Below are positions 1 through 12,429 of a DNA stretch of 64,000 nucleotides, one piece after another (position 1 is the stretch's first letter; every line of letters starts with the position of its first letter). The stretch spans positions 22,574,813-22,638,812 of the forward strand of contig OZ020619.1 of the NCBI GenBank assembly GCA_963971575.1. Direction: 5' to 3'. The DNA comes from Liopterus haemorrhoidalis. Lineage: Eukaryota; Arthropoda; Insecta; Coleoptera; Dytiscidae. The position numbers were made by a program, and so were the translations under genes. The notes beneath the pieces were generated by a model. That model was given only the letters and a program-made list of their open reading frames with translations. It did not search any database and was not told the origin of the DNA.

Positions 1-440
1 CGGTCGGCGTGGTCTAGCGCAGAGTTTCCCAACCGACGGTCCGCGAGATTTTTTTTTACTATGCAACTTTTCGCGTAATAATGTATAACCTACTTAATTT
101 TGAGATGAAAATCTCGGTCTTTAATCTGTTAATTAGTAAGAATTTGTTTCTTTTTCACTACTTATATGTGATTTTTTATTTGTTGTTTGTAATCAGTGCA
201 ATAAAAAATATAAAACTTTTGCGATACACATTACTTTCTAAACTTGCCGGTCCACGAATTTTTTCTAGGTCACTTGTCGGTCCGCTATGAAAAAAGGTAG
301 GGAAACGCTGGTCTAGCGGACAGTGCAGTGATACACTGACTGGTAAGCTAGGGTGTCGAATCCCGGTGATAGCATGGATGTTTGAATATGTATTTGTAGT
401 TTTTAAGATTTATTTGTATTAAGAACAATAAATAATAAAA
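1..440 (+). mobile_element. tRNA-derived SINE, interrupted by a hAT MITE
   Basis: Positions 1-19 plus 311-440 form one unit once the inserted MITE and its duplicated 8-bp target are taken out. It has an A-box-like block (GTCTAGCGGACAGTG) and a B-box-like block (GGTGTCGAATCCCGG) spaced as in tRNA-derived SINEs, then an AT-rich tail with AATAAATAATAAAA. The 5' end may lie outside the window. Confidence 0.6.
20..310. mobile_element. hAT-type MITE, 8-bp target duplication GTCTAGCG
   Basis: Inverted ends CAGAGTTTCCCAACC and GGGAAACGCTG are flanked on both sides by exactly GTCTAGCG (12-19 and 311-318), the 8-bp duplication typical of hAT. It is 291 bp, with no transposase. Confidence 0.85.
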
Positions 441-1088
441 CGATATACATGTTAGTGGCTAATAGTTGCCAATAAATTAATTTAAATGAAAAATATACAG
501 ATTATTTAAACACACTATGAAGGTTAAATTTTTTATTTGGTATTTCTATAGGCAAAATATTTGTACAATTAATAAAAGATATATTTGTCAAGAGCAGATG
601 AGCAACAAATGAGCCCAATCAAATAAAAATAACAGTTCTTAATACACTCCTAACATTTAACCGTTTACCTTATGAATTTTTAGATCAAATAGCCCATTAT
701 TTTCTTTATTTAATTTACATTAATAAATTTTCATATAGTCATAACTAGTGATCGGACAAAATAAGTCTTAATATAAGATATCTTATAAGAAACATGTTAA
801 AATCATTCATATCAATCGGCAAATATATTCTAATTTGTTTAACTGAATATTATGTGCATATCGCTTCCTTAAAATTGTGAATATGATTGAGGTACAATTG
901 TCCAAACAAGTAACTCTTTTGAAATGTGTCTACAAATCAAAGGAAAAACGTTTACTAATTGATTGAACCTATGCTGACATATTTTTAATGAGATGATTTA
1001 ATTTCTTATCTTTATTTTAACTATTATCGTTAGCTATTGATTTTTTTTTAAAATAAAAATGAATTACAACATACAAAATTTTACATTT
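441..1088. other. no recognisable feature
   Basis: AT-rich sequence with no ORF, splice-consistent coding block or repeat that I could recognise. Confidence 0.5.
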
Positions 1089-1337
1089 GGAGGGTTCAGA
1101 AGCCAAACCGTGTAAGTAAAATTTTCCCTGAAAATGGCTTACGTAGTTCAAGAACCTCTTTATTGTTAAAACTTTCGGTTGACAAAGCAATCTTGTACTT
1201 AAATTTATTTGTATGTTATCTATCAGTAAAAATATTCTTCTATATCCTATATAAGCAATGATATTTTTTTACTTTAAGACTTAATTATCTCATTTTCAGT
1301 GTCTATTGACTTACACTGATTGGCTTCTGAACCCTCC
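1089..1337. mobile_element. small inverted-repeat element (MITE), 249 bp
   Basis: The left end GGAGGGTTCAGAAGCCAA recurs inverted at the right end, and similarity continues for about 30 bp (GTGTAAGT). The interior has no coding capacity. Target duplication and superfamily are unclear. Confidence 0.65.
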
Positions 1338-1840
1338 ATTTAAAAACTATGCCTATGAAGACATTAAATTTAGTTCAGAGCCTAAATACGTCCTAACACT
1401 AGTCATAACACTTTTATCACACAGAAGGAGTACTGTCATTTGCATAAGACAATTTTTTTAAACATCGCTAAGAGCTTTATTTTTTTTTTAATATACAGCT
1501 GACTCTTGACTCTTGTAATACAGGCTGTTGGAATATGTGTTATTGGAGCATTATAAAATAGAACTACATTGTGGCTTTTAAATATCTTCATTCACTGATA
1601 GCCAGATAACAACTAGTTTGTTCGATTAAGTGTGATTAATACAAATGAATAGTCACTTGTTTTTATTTTAGTTTTGAAGACTTGACAAGAATAGTAGATA
1701 GAAAAATCGATATTTAAGAAAATAAAAATTTGCTTGTGTATCCACGCATTAACAGATTTCATTTGATACCCCCACTCAAAATTTACAAAACTATATTTTT
1801 TCATTAAATATATATTTGTTTATATTTAGCTCGAGATGTG
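1338..1840. other. no recognisable feature
   Basis: AT-rich sequence. The short minus-strand ORF inside it has no recognised similarity. Confidence 0.4.
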
Positions 1841-2735
1841 TTTTTAGGGTTTTGTAGGTATGACCAAAAAACCCTTATACCGTCATTTTGTCGTCTGTCT
1901 GTTCGGTAAAAATTGTAGCCAAATGGCTAAACCTAGAGAGTTGAAATTTGGCATGCTTATACTGATCCGCACATAGGAAAAATACTAAAACATCTAAAAA
2001 ACATATCACCCAAAAATATAAACAAATATCAGCTCATCGAAAAAAAAAATATTTTTTTAAACATTCTAAGTAGGAGTAGGGTATCAAATGAAAGCCCACG
2101 ATCAAAATTTAATTTTTGCAAAATAAATTAATTTGAGGCGATTTTTGCTCAATTGTGCAAAAAAAAATTTAGCCCACACCCTGTAGCCAGAGGCGAATTA
2201 AGCAGTGGGCGGTCATGGCGGCCGCCTGGGGCTCACGAAGCCAGGGGGCCCACCGAGGCCTATATACAAATATTTCCATTCTATTTACAATAATAGCGGG
2301 CCCATTTTAGTTTTACCGCCCAGGGCCCCCAAGCAACTTAATCTGCCACTGCCTGTAGCCCAGATGGTTTAAACTAAAAATTTAATGAAAAAATTTTAAG
2401 TAATGTACATTTGTGTGAACCGGAATAGTACAACAGGAATTTTTCAGGAACAGATCAGATTATGTTTTCGGAAAATAACGCATTTTGTGTTTTTTGCTTG
2501 ACCACGTAAAATATTTAATAACTTATCTAAGACACTTAAGCAGTATGCTTTGATAGTGCAATGGCTAGCATGCTCGAGTTCTAATTTGCAAACTTAAGTT
2601 CGCTCCGCTCTCCGGGCAATTTTATTTTTTCTTTTTTTACATTTTTATTTTTCTTTAAATTATTTTTTCAAAATTCTAGTTATATTTGGGCAAATGTTGC
2701 ATTTAATTTTTAAAAGCGTAAATTTAATAACCACT
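1841..2735 (+). repeat. dispersed repeat family A, copy 1
   Basis: Colinear with 9523-10280, starting GGGTTTTGTAGGTATGACC and ending at AGCGTAAATTTAAT. It carries a short GTCT tract, the shared block AACCTAGAGAGTTGAAATTT, and near the 3' end a region that in copy 2 looks tRNA-like. No protein is encoded. A hAT MITE (2188-2351) is inserted in it. The type of element is unknown; a non-autonomous transposon is likely. Confidence 0.7.
2188..2351. mobile_element. hAT-type MITE, target duplication CCTGTAGC
   Basis: Ends CAGAGGCGAATTAAG and CTTAATCTGCCACTG are imperfect inverted repeats flanked by perfect 8-bp copies of CCTGTAGC (2180-2187, 2352-2359). The 164-bp GC-richer body stands out from its surroundings. 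Confidence 0.85.
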
Positions 2736-2839
2736 TGAAATTGAATACACGAAATAAGAGGGGCGGAGTTATGACTTAAAACAACCAATGGAAGCCATAG
2801 GCGCAATTTTCGAAATCTTAATGAACCTTGCTATATATA

Positions 2840-4859
2840 CAGGGTGTTTGTTTGAAACTGGGCACCCCGAAAATCTCCTTTATTTGTAAAGATACAAAAA
2901 ATCTTCAGAACAAAAGTTAAACTAGACAAAAAGGCCCATCTAAAGGTTACTATAAGAATTCTGAGGCACTTCCGGTTTCACCGGAAATGATGTCAACTTT
3001 TGATCTAGCATAGGGAATCGATAATTTTATATTTTTTTCCTAAAAGTAAATTAAAGTAGCTTTACAATGACACCAAAAAATCATATTTTTATGTTAACCA
3101 TTTCAAAATGGCGACCATTTATTTACAAAATAATAATCAACATAAGTTTTACAAAGTTGAACGTAGCAAGCTTTGAAAACAATAAAAAAAGAAACAAAAT
3201 ATCTCTAAAATAAACTATTTGACTATTTAGAAAAAAAAACTATTACTTTTTACAATTATTTTACAAAAAAAAAAAAAAAATTACAAATGTTCGATCAAAC
3301 CACCATTATTGTCGACACATTTTCTCATTCTTAATAAAAACTCTTCCATCGCCCTTATAAAAGTACACTCTTGGATATCCCGGATTGCACTTCTAACCCT
3401 TTCTTCTAAATCTTCTATCGTCGTTGGTGTTGTCCGATAAACTCTATCTTTTAAATACCCCCAAACGAAAAAATCCAATGGCGTGATATCCGGCGATCGT
3501 GCAGGCCAGGGATTAAGTGAATGTGTTCCAATCCATTTATCTGGGTATTGGCCATTTAAATAGGCACACACGTTTCTAGCGTTATGAGCTGGTGCTCCAT
3601 CTTGTTGGAACCACATTCCTATCCTATCAGCAAGTGGTAAATCATCCAACAATTCCTCCACTTCATTTTGTAAAAAATTTAAATACCTGTTAGCTCTAAG
3701 GCTGCCATGGTAAATATTTGGGCCTACAATTTTTGTCCCTAGAATTCCCAGCCAAATATTGAAACCAAACCTGTGTTGGAATCTGGAAGATCATAATTCC
3801 CTGGGATTTTCCGTCGACCAACGTCTTACATTATTCCTATTGAATAAACCATTTCTGGTAAAATTGGATTCGTCCGAAAACATTATTTTATAATGGAAGC
3901 GATTATCATTTTCCCACATACCCAAAAACCAATTACAAAAGTTCAGTCGGCGATCATGCGGCTTACATGCGGTTTATAAGGCTTAAATCCATGTTTTTTT
4001 AAAACCTTCCAGGCTTTCCATTGTGAAACACCGCATTCTTTTGCAATCTCCCGCACCGACACTTCCGAGTCGTAGTAGACGTAACCCAATATTCTTTCTT
4101 CGTTATTTTCTACATGGTTTGCTCTTTCTGGACGTCGTTTTTGAATTTCGAAAGAACCTCGCCGGCTTAATTTGTTCACTAATTTCGCAAAATACTGCCT
4201 TCTCGGCTGAGCTCTATCAGGATACCTTTCCTGATAGAGTCGCTGGGCCCTAACCGCATTTCTTTGGCACTCTCCGTATATCAGAACCATATCTGTCATC
4301 TCTGCGTTAGTATATCGTACATAAACCATAATTAGGTACAAATAACGACTTACTACCAATTAATACAATTTTTTTTTTTTCAAACAAAAATTAGCAAAAT
4401 AATCTATTAAACTCTTGTTATTTACAAAACATTTAATAGAAAAATTAAAATTTAAGTTATTTCATATAATAACTAGTTATAACAGTTTATTTTAGAGATA
4501 TTTTGTTTCTTTTTTTTATTGTTTACAAAGTTTGCAACGTTCAACTTTGTAAAACTTATGTTGATTATTATTTTGTAAATAAATGGTCGCCATTTTGAAA
4601 TGGTTATCTTAAAAATATGACTTTTTGGTGTCATTGTAAAGCTAATTTAATGTACTTTTAGGAAAAAATATAAAATTATCGATTCCCTGTGCTAGATCAA
4701 AAATTGACATCATTTCGGGTGAAACCGAAAGTGTCTTCAAGAATTCTTATAGTAACCTTTAGATGGGCCTTTTTGTCTAGTTTAACTTTTGTTCTGAAGA
4801 TTTTTTGTATCTTTACAAATAAAGGAGATTTTCGGGGTGCCCCGTTTCAAACAAATAGC

Positions 4860-4862
<3 letters not shown>
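2840..4862 (-). mobile_element. Tc1/mariner-like DD41D transposon with long terminal inverted repeats
   Basis: A complete 2023-bp element in a TA-rich target, starting CAGGGTGTTTGTTTGAAAC, with inverted ends of about 385 bp (2840-3225 and 4478-4862). This is far longer than the 20-30 bp of typical mariners. Inside, the minus strand carries a broken transposase (3281-4359). The spacing between the second and third catalytic Asp is 41 residues. Confidence 0.88.
3281..4359 (-). pseudogene. DD41D transposase, frameshifted, with an in-frame stop
   Basis: The first part (4359-3943) has a DUF4817-like helix-turn-helix start (YTNAEMTDMVLIYGECQRNA) and a second helix-turn-helix (REIAKECGVSQWKAWKVLKK). 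After a frameshift near 3943 the middle contains FSDESNF, the first catalytic Asp. A TGA then interrupts the frame before FNIWLGILG. The last part (3661-3281) has QQDGAPAH (second Asp) and SPDITPLDFFVWGYLK (third Asp). The protein is not functional as it stands; all three catalytic Asp codons survive. Confidence 0.88.

Positions 4863-4893
<31 letters not shown>
4863..4893. repeat. (TA)n microsatellite
   Basis: About 15 TA units directly after the right end of the DD41D element, in line with insertion at a TA target in a TA tract. Confidence 0.9.
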
Positions 4894-4897
<4 letters not shown>

Positions 4898-5950
4898 CTG
4901 ACCGACGTTGTCAAGCCATGTACATGCAACAGACAACCACAGACCCACCGAATCTAATGGGATTTCAGGAGTATATGTATCAAAAATAGAAAGAGCGCAC
5001 TTTGCACTCCTGGAGCAACCTTCAAGGGGTAACGAATTATTAAAAAAACATTTTTGCTATATTTGATAACCGGTATTAAACCCCATACATGTTTACGTCG
5101 TAATCAGGTCATTTGTGTATAATTTGTATATGCTGACGACGTACTCAATCCCGTACAGTGTTGTCGGTATTTACATCGTTTCTGTAAACAAATATCCTCA
5201 TGTTGACCTTCATTTGACGATTGTCTAGCGATAGTAATAAAATTTACGTATATTTCAATATGACATTATTTTAATTTTAGGATTAATAGTTCATTTATAA
5301 GGTTTCTCGGTTAATCTAATGTTTACTATTGACATTCAATGAATGTCAATAACAATCAATAGTATTTAAAAATTTATATGAGGCTAAAAAATTTCATTTT
5401 TTATCGGTTGCAGTGGTAATAATAAAATAATTTTTTACTTGCATTCCGCTACATCCTCAGAACTGTCTTTGTACTTCCTATGATTCTTTTCACTTACGAA
5501 TTTTTAAAATTATTTAACTTGAACTTCAAAACTATTTTTCAAGAATGAAAGTGAATCTAATTTTTCTATTTCTTGATATGTTTTCAATTTACCATGTACG
5601 CCATAAAAATTATAATATAATAAAACAATGATTCAAAACATTTTACTGCACGACCAACACAGAGCGTGTCATGGTGGTTTTTTTTTTATACAATTTTATT
5701 TATGGGTGCTCCAACATCTAGGTTATTAGTACCCTGTTACATTATAGAATTTTACATTGTACATTTCATATTTAAATTTACCATTGACCAACCGTCTTTT
5801 TTATTTAAACACGATGTCTTAGTAATTTGGGAAAAAAATTATGATAACCCGAGTCTGCCCAAAGAATCGAATGGTAGTATTGAAATTTTCCGGAACAAAC
5901 CGGAAGTACTGGATATCAAGGACAACTTTGATTTTTTTAAATGGTAACGT
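4894..5950. other. unassigned sequence
   Basis: A small palindrome (ATTGACATTCAATGAATGTC, near 5330) and a 93-codon ORF at 5666-5947 with a hydrophobic start are all I see. The ORF matches no family I recognise and could be chance. Confidence 0.35.
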
Positions 5951-8350
5951 ATGCCGAGTTAGGTATCTTTGGAGCTTTTGAAAAGAAATAACTATTACTT
6001 AAAGATGTTTTAATATATTTTACGCTTTAACCTCTTAATCCGTGAATAAACAAACACATTTTTATTTTTGTAAAATCATTTAAAAGATTTTCGCCAAAAA
6101 GCGTTAGTTTCCCACCTTATCTCCTAGAGAGGTTGATCTAAAAATCTGAAAAAATCTCTATTATGTACATTGTTGGAAACCGGATTAGTTCAACAGGAAT
6201 TTTTTATCTGATAAGTTTTTCGAAAATATCGATTTTTTGTGTCGTTGAAAAATGTAATTATTTAAATAAAAATTTCTTGTGATATCAAAAGAAAGTTCTT
6301 AATTAATTACACAGGTCCGGGGCCCTGATAAAATAGGGTTCCTAAAATGGTCTGCCATAAAATTAAAATTAACATAATATTTTCGAAAAACGGATTACAT
6401 TTGTTATTGAATAATTAAGGAATAACATTCCTGAATGAAAATATATATTCACAGAAAAAATATTTTGTTTGTAGTGATATAAAATATTTTTTTCACTGTC
6501 CGTTACAAAACAGATCACAGAAATAATATTGTTCTAAAACGGTAATGTAATAAAATAAATATATAACACCCAGCAATGATGAAAAGTTAAATACGTAAGA
6601 TCCACAGATGCAAAAGTTTAATCTTAACAATTTACATATAAATGAAAGAATTGTATTAATGGTTTATCAGTCAGAGAGATGAACTGTTAATGAGAGCGGC
6701 CCAAGTTCCTAAAGATGCGGGCGGGTGGCCAAAATATGGTAGGGGTACCAAAATATGTTAAGGGGCCCAACTATAAAATCTTACCCAGGGCCAGAAAAAA
6801 GGTAGTTACGGCACTGTTTATCACTATTAAGAATGTGCTATTTTATTTGTAAATATTTCACTACTATAAATGTTTTTTGTTAATTTCAAAAAAGATATAC
6901 ACTACCTTAGTCATAAATACAAAAAAAAAACAGTATTAGCGATAATTTCGCCATGCATTAAAAAAATAATTATTTAGTCAAAAACATCAAAACTGCAATA
7001 TTTTTCAGAAACGAATTCTGATTCAAAAATTCCTCTTGACCGATTCCGGTTAAGTACTATGTATATTACTTAGAATTTGTTTCATTTTTTTAGTTTAACC
7101 CCTTTCGATTAAAGGGGAAAACTTTCTACGAGGAAATATGTCTATAGCTATAGTCCCGATAAAATCCTTAGAACCTTTCATTCAATTTAAATAATTTACC
7201 AAAAGTCCTAACATTTTTTTCTACATTTGCTTTGTCTTCAAATCTTCATTAGATTAATAAGAAACATATTATATAAGGCTTCATTTATTTATATTTATCA
7301 GTATTTATAAATGGCATCATTTTTCTCAATTTCAGAAACGTACTTCTCACTATTAACAATGTGTTATTTGTTTTATAAGTATTTCATTACTAAAAATGAT
7401 TTATTCCTCTTTGATACCTTAAAAATAATAAGTTGAATCACAACGTATAATAGTATAATAGTGTGGTGTTAAAAACTCGGTCCTCAGCTGTTAATTTTTT
7501 TTTTTAATATTTTTAATTTCAAAAAAAGGCACATTATCTTAGCCCTAAATACAAATAATCCATACATTATTATCCATAATTTAGTGACAAATTAAAAAAA
7601 AATAATAATTTTGTCAAAAACACAAATACTGCAATAATTTTCAAAAACGCAATCTGGTCAAAAAATCCGCTCGTACTATCCCGGTTCACATCAATGTTAA
7701 TTACCTATAATATTTACAGATTTTTAGTTTAACCCCTTTGGGTAAAAGGGGGCGGGAAAAGATCTTTTTAGCACATTTTTGGCTAAATTCGTGTTAAAAA
7801 AAAAACAAATTTTAAAAACTACTTTTCGTTCCCTAATTTACTTCCGAATGGCTTTCTTTTGACACCACACAATAAATTTTAAAAAAATTATTCTAAAAAA
7901 CTTATTAAAAATTCCCGTAAAACTATTCGGGTTCCCATCAATGTTCATTATGGAGATTTTTTTCAGAATTTTAGATCAACCCCTCTGAGAGATAAAGTGG
8001 GGGACAAAAATTTCTTGACATATTTTTGGCAAACATCCCATTAAAAAAAAATCTAAAATAAAACTTTGCTTATTGATCCACAAATTAAAGGATTTCATTT
8101 GATATGCCATTCATAATTTAAAAAAATATATATATGTTTTTTTATTAAATACATAATTGTTTATATTTATCTCGGGATGTATTGAACTCTTAGGATTTTT
8201 CCTATATGTGGGCCAAAGAGTTGAATAAGCATGTCAAATTTGAACTTTCTATTTTAAGCCGTTTGGCTACAATTTCTATCGTACAGACAAACACATGATT
8301 GACGTTATAAGGGTTTTTTGGAGGTCATATCTACCCTAAAAAAAGAAAAC
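5951..8350. repeat. decayed cluster of family A copies in both orientations
   Basis: Segments near 6110-6260 follow the family A 3' half on the plus strand. Segments near 6940-7200, 7560-7800 and 7890-8350 follow it on the minus strand, each with a TTTAACCCCTTT-like block followed by a G-rich AAAGTGGGGGAC-like block. The copy ending near 8340 holds the inverted start of the family (AACCCTTATAACG region). A hAT-like terminus (GTAGTTACGGCACTG) ends at 6825. No coding region was found. Confidence 0.5.
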
Positions 8351-9522
8351 GGATCGAAATGATAACAAACATAAAAGAATAGCACTGCGTGTTATTATAT
8401 TAAAGAAAAATAAAAATTATTTTAAATAATTTAATTTTTATGTTTATTTATTTATTTATTTGGATTTTATTGCTGTGAACAGGTGCATATCATCCACAAC
8501 TACAACTTCTGATACATAATTTACATCGAAAAATGTTTACAAGTGTTTACAGAATAACTGTGTGTAAGAACACAAAAAATATAAAAATAATATTAATAAT
8601 ATAAAAATGGTTTGTTGGTTTATTGTTTAGTTGAAATATAAATGAATGAATGGATTGCCTTTTATTTCAAAAATACGCGTATTTCGTTACTCAATATACA
8701 TGTTAAATACTTGTAACAAATGCTTTTGCTAATGTAATGAAAATGTACCTAGGGACTCTAAAATATACCAATTATCAAATTACTAAATTACAACAGCCAT
8801 TATAGCTAGACTTACCTTTTATATTTATTTTTAATATTTTTTAGCTTAGTTGACTTGTATCTTAACAATGTCACAGCTTGTTAGAAGATAGTGAAATATT
8901 TTTTCTCTTAAATTAATACTAATAATATTATATGTGTTTAAAAAATGTGTTTAAAATGTTCTTAAATACCTTATTTGTGTAATACATTGCATTTGATATA
9001 TAATTAAATTAGGCTTTAATAATGTTTCAGATTAAATCGAAACTAGGAGTAGGCAAACAGAATTAAAATAAATTTTAAACATTCGACAAACCATGTGTTT
9101 TTTTAATTCGTCCGATACCCAACAAAATACTAATTCATAGTTAGTTATAATATTTTATAAGACACTATTTGGGCAAAATTTATCGAATATTTGTCTAAAA
9201 CACATTTAACAAATTCAGATTTTTTGTGACTTCTAATTATCACTTTATATACAACCATTTGATGTCTGTTCTTTCTCTGGTAGCACAGAAAAAAATATAT
9301 ACTACTATATTTTTAGTTGTTTAAAAAGGTAATTTTTTTATCTAAAAATTGTAATTTGAAATTTTTGACACAAAGATTAAAATGAATAAATAAATAGACA
9401 AGTAATTAGTGATACTATTTTTATTAATAAGGACCTATATTTCCTGCCTACCAAATTAATAACCATAATTAAATGGTTTATTGACAAGTGAAGACACATT
9501 TCCTCTGAAATGAGATAATTCT
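8351..9522. other. unassigned sequence with a TTTA tract
   Basis: An ATTT microsatellite at about 8446-8463 is followed by unrecognised sequence, possibly an antisense LINE 3' end. No ORF of interest. Confidence 0.3.
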
Positions 9523-10280
9523 TTTTAGGGTTTTGTAGGTATGACCAAAAAACCCTTATACCGTCATTTTGTCGTCTGTCTATCTGTCTGTCTGTCTGTC
9601 TGTCTGTCTGTTCGGTAAAAATTGTAGCCAAACGGCTAAACCTAGAGAGTTGAAATTTGACATGCTTATACAACTCTTTGACCCGCACATAGGAAAAATA
9701 CTAAAACATCTAAAAAACATACCCCCCCTAAAAATATAAACAAATATGTGCTCATCGAAAACAAAAATATTTTTTTAAAATTATGAGTAGGGTATCAAAT
9801 GAAAGCCCTTAGTACGTGGATTAACGATCAAATTTTTATTTTTGCAAAATAAATTATTTTGATGCGATTCTTGCCAAAATTGTGCAAAAAAAGTTTTGTC
9901 CCACACCCTGTAGCCCAGATGGCTTAAACTAAAAATCTAAAAAAATTCTAAGTAATGTATATTGGTGTAAACCGAAATAGTACAACAGGATTTTTTGATC
10001 AGATTATGTTTTCGGAAAATAACGCATTTTTTGTGGTTTTTGGTTCACAAAGTACAAAAGTTATACCAATGTAAGACACTCACATGAAAAGCGTACGATA
10101 GCGTAATGAGTTAGAGCACTGGTGTCGTAAGCTAAAACTCGCTGGTAAACGAAGGGTTTCGAGTTCGAGTACGGAGTGAATTTTATTTTTTCTGTTTTTT
10201 TTTGAAATTATTTTGTCAAAATTCTAGTTATATTTTGACAAATGTTGTATTTAATTTTTAAGAGCGTAAATTTAATTATT
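9523..10280 (+). repeat. dispersed repeat family A, copy 2, with GTCT microsatellite
   Basis: Colinear with 1841-2735. It carries an expanded (GTCT)n tract at about 9577-9612. The 3' part at 10090-10185 resembles a tRNA (AGCGTAATGAGTTAGAGCAC as A box, GGGTTTCGAGTTCGAG as B box), and the matching part of copy 1 is more decayed. This suggests a tRNA-derived module in the family. Confidence 0.7.
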
Positions 10281-10992
10281 ATCTTATTATATGATTAACA
10301 GACGATAAATTATTTTAAAAATATCGTTCATTTTGCCGTGATTACTACAAAGTAAAATTTGTCCTACACACTCAGCATACCGCCTTCACTTATTATATAC
10401 CTGCGAAACCCTGAAATGTGTGAATATTCACACTTCACATCAATTTTTAAATTTTTCTTGTATATTAGATTTTATTTACTCTTTGTCTTGCAACATACAC
10501 AGATAGTTTCACCTTTTTACCTTAATCCATTCAAATTTTAAATAGTAACCGTTTCGACTAGAATATTCTCGTACATTAGGTAATATAAAGCTTACTTTAG
10601 TCTAAAATAACAAAGATTGTGTAGGTTGTGCATATTACTTTTACAGACCCGGTATGTATCTTGATAGACCCAAACAGTGTTGCCAAGTTTCGGGTCTGTG
10701 AAGGTATATAGTGTATAGCGGGTCTGTATAAGTCGTATGGATTACAAATATTTTATACAAGCCCGACACGCGCACCATCTTCACAGAAATTTCGTGAACT
10801 AAATTTGTATAAAAAAACACGTTCTACCGCTTTCCCAGACCCACCTGAAACTCATTGCTAAAGATTGTTTGAGGCCTAATTCGTACTTCTAGCATAGAAA
10901 ACGTTGTCAGACCCGATGCCGGGTCTGAGCTTGTCACTTTTGGTCTGGTAACGCCTGCAGAGTATAGCGAGTTGGGTCTGTATAAGCGGTGA

Positions 10993-11044
<52 letters not shown>

Positions 11045-11262
11045 CTGCACTTATTTAGAAACCTAAATAATGGCACTAGGCATTCAAATTAAAATTAACA
11101 AAAAAAATATTATAACAAAATTTGTTTTGGCACCCCAAATAATCATCATTTACTTACTAAATACCTGCGAAACCCTGAAATGTGTGAAAATACATACTTC
11201 ACATAATTTTTTTTTTTAACTCTTCATATATTTCCTATATGGGGGTGAGACTTGTACAAGTA
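10281..11262. repeat. region with a direct repeat and a (TA)n tract
   Basis: A block with TACCTGCGAAACCCTGAAAT occurs near 10398 and again near 11161 in direct orientation, with extended similarity of roughly 50-90 bp. Between them lie several copies of a GGGTCTG motif and (TA)n at 10996-11037. The element type is unknown. Confidence 0.5.
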
Positions 11263-11738
11263 TAGTAGAACCTCGATTATCAGAATTTTCGACTAACCGG
11301 ATTCTTTTAAATGAGGAAATTATTTTACGAATTCGCTGTGTTACGCCGCTGTGTACTGGTTTTCACGTCATGACGTGTTTGGACGTGCGATTTAAATATT
11401 TTCTTTTAATATTACCGATATGTCATCGAAAAGAAAACGTGTTGTACTATCTTTAAAAGACAAATAAGATATCATCAGTGCATTGAAATGAGGTGACTCA
11501 GGACGTTATTGGTCTGATAAATATGGCTTTGATACTTCCACAATATGGGATATAAAAAAACAAAGTGAAAAAATTACACAGTTTACTGAACGTATATGTA
11601 TCAATAAAAAAAGATTCACGCTTAATGTACGTAATTTTTCTTTCCTATTTCTCCTCACTTTTTTTTCGATTATCCGGATTTTTCGTTATCCGGACTACCT
11701 GCATCCCCGACCTAGTCCGGATAAACGAGGTTCTACTT
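11263..11738 (+). mobile_element. pogo/Tigger-type element, short and broken
   Basis: Inverted ends GTAGAACCTCGATTATC and its partner at 11720-11736 are flanked by TA. At 11426 an ATG opens MSSKRKRVVLSLKDK, then stop-interrupted DII.ALK.GDSGRYWSDKYG and DTSTIWDIKKQSEKI. This is the CENP-B-type helix-turn-helix of Tigger/jerky-like transposases, with two in-frame stops. The catalytic domain is deleted. It sits inside a family A-like copy (11740-11830 continues that repeat). Confidence 0.85.
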
Positions 11739-11830
11739 TATGACAAATTTCAACTTTTTATATTTAGTTGCTTGACTACAATTTCTGCCGCACAGACAGA
11801 CACATGAGTGACGTTATAAGTGTTTTTTTA

Positions 11831-12426
11831 TGGCCCGTTTATACAACCTTAACAGTAACTTTTCCTTACCTTATCCCTAACTCGTAAAAGATAAACTATA
11901 CAAAACGCCTATGTACGTTTATACAACCTTAGCCGTAATTTATCCATAAGCAGACCTTAGCAATAAGAATTCCGTAACCTTGAAAGTTCCCAACATTTCA
12001 ACTTTCGTGGTTAAATTACGGCTAAATCACTGAGCAGCGCCTGCGCGAAAATATGACTGTTATGAAATAGGCAACGAACTTTATTTTTGTGAAATAATAA
12101 AGATGACACGAACACGGCAGATGCTGCCAAGGCAGTATAAAGGAATATTACAATAATTTGCTCATTATTCATTTTAATAAAATAGCTTCCAAAATTCGCA
12201 ATTGACGTTTAGAATAAAGGTTAGGTTTACGATGTTTACTCGGAACTGCGCAAACTCTAAACAGCGCATTTCATTGGCTGCGGCTGACGATCGAGATTAA
12301 TGAAAAGTTAAGGCAAAGGTTGTATAAACCCAATACTTTCGTTCTGGGGATCGTTAAAAACTTATGGATAAGGTACTTCTCAGTTACGGCTAAGCAAAAT
12401 TATGGCTAAGTTGTATAAACCAGCCA
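11831..12426. mobile_element. PIF/Harbinger-like MITE, 3-bp duplication TTA
   Basis: Ends TGGCCCGTTTATACAACCTT and, inverted, TGGCTGGTTTATACAACTTA are flanked by TTA (11828-11830, 12427-12429). It is 596 bp with repeated subterminal GGTTGTATAAAC motifs and no ORF. The TTA duplication suggests PIF/Harbinger; this is inferred because no transposase is present. Confidence 0.75.
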
Positions 12427-12429
12427 TTA

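Noticed and set aside
81..290. 69-codon plus-strand ORF
   Set aside because: It lies fully inside the hAT MITE at 20-310 and resembles no protein; chance frame in AT-rich DNA.
5666..5947. 93-codon ORF
   Set aside because: No recognisable domain, no splice context, and no support beyond being open.
10090..10185. Possible tRNA gene
   Set aside because: A- and B-box-like blocks are present but no consistent cloverleaf can be drawn, and the segment is part of the dispersed family A repeat.
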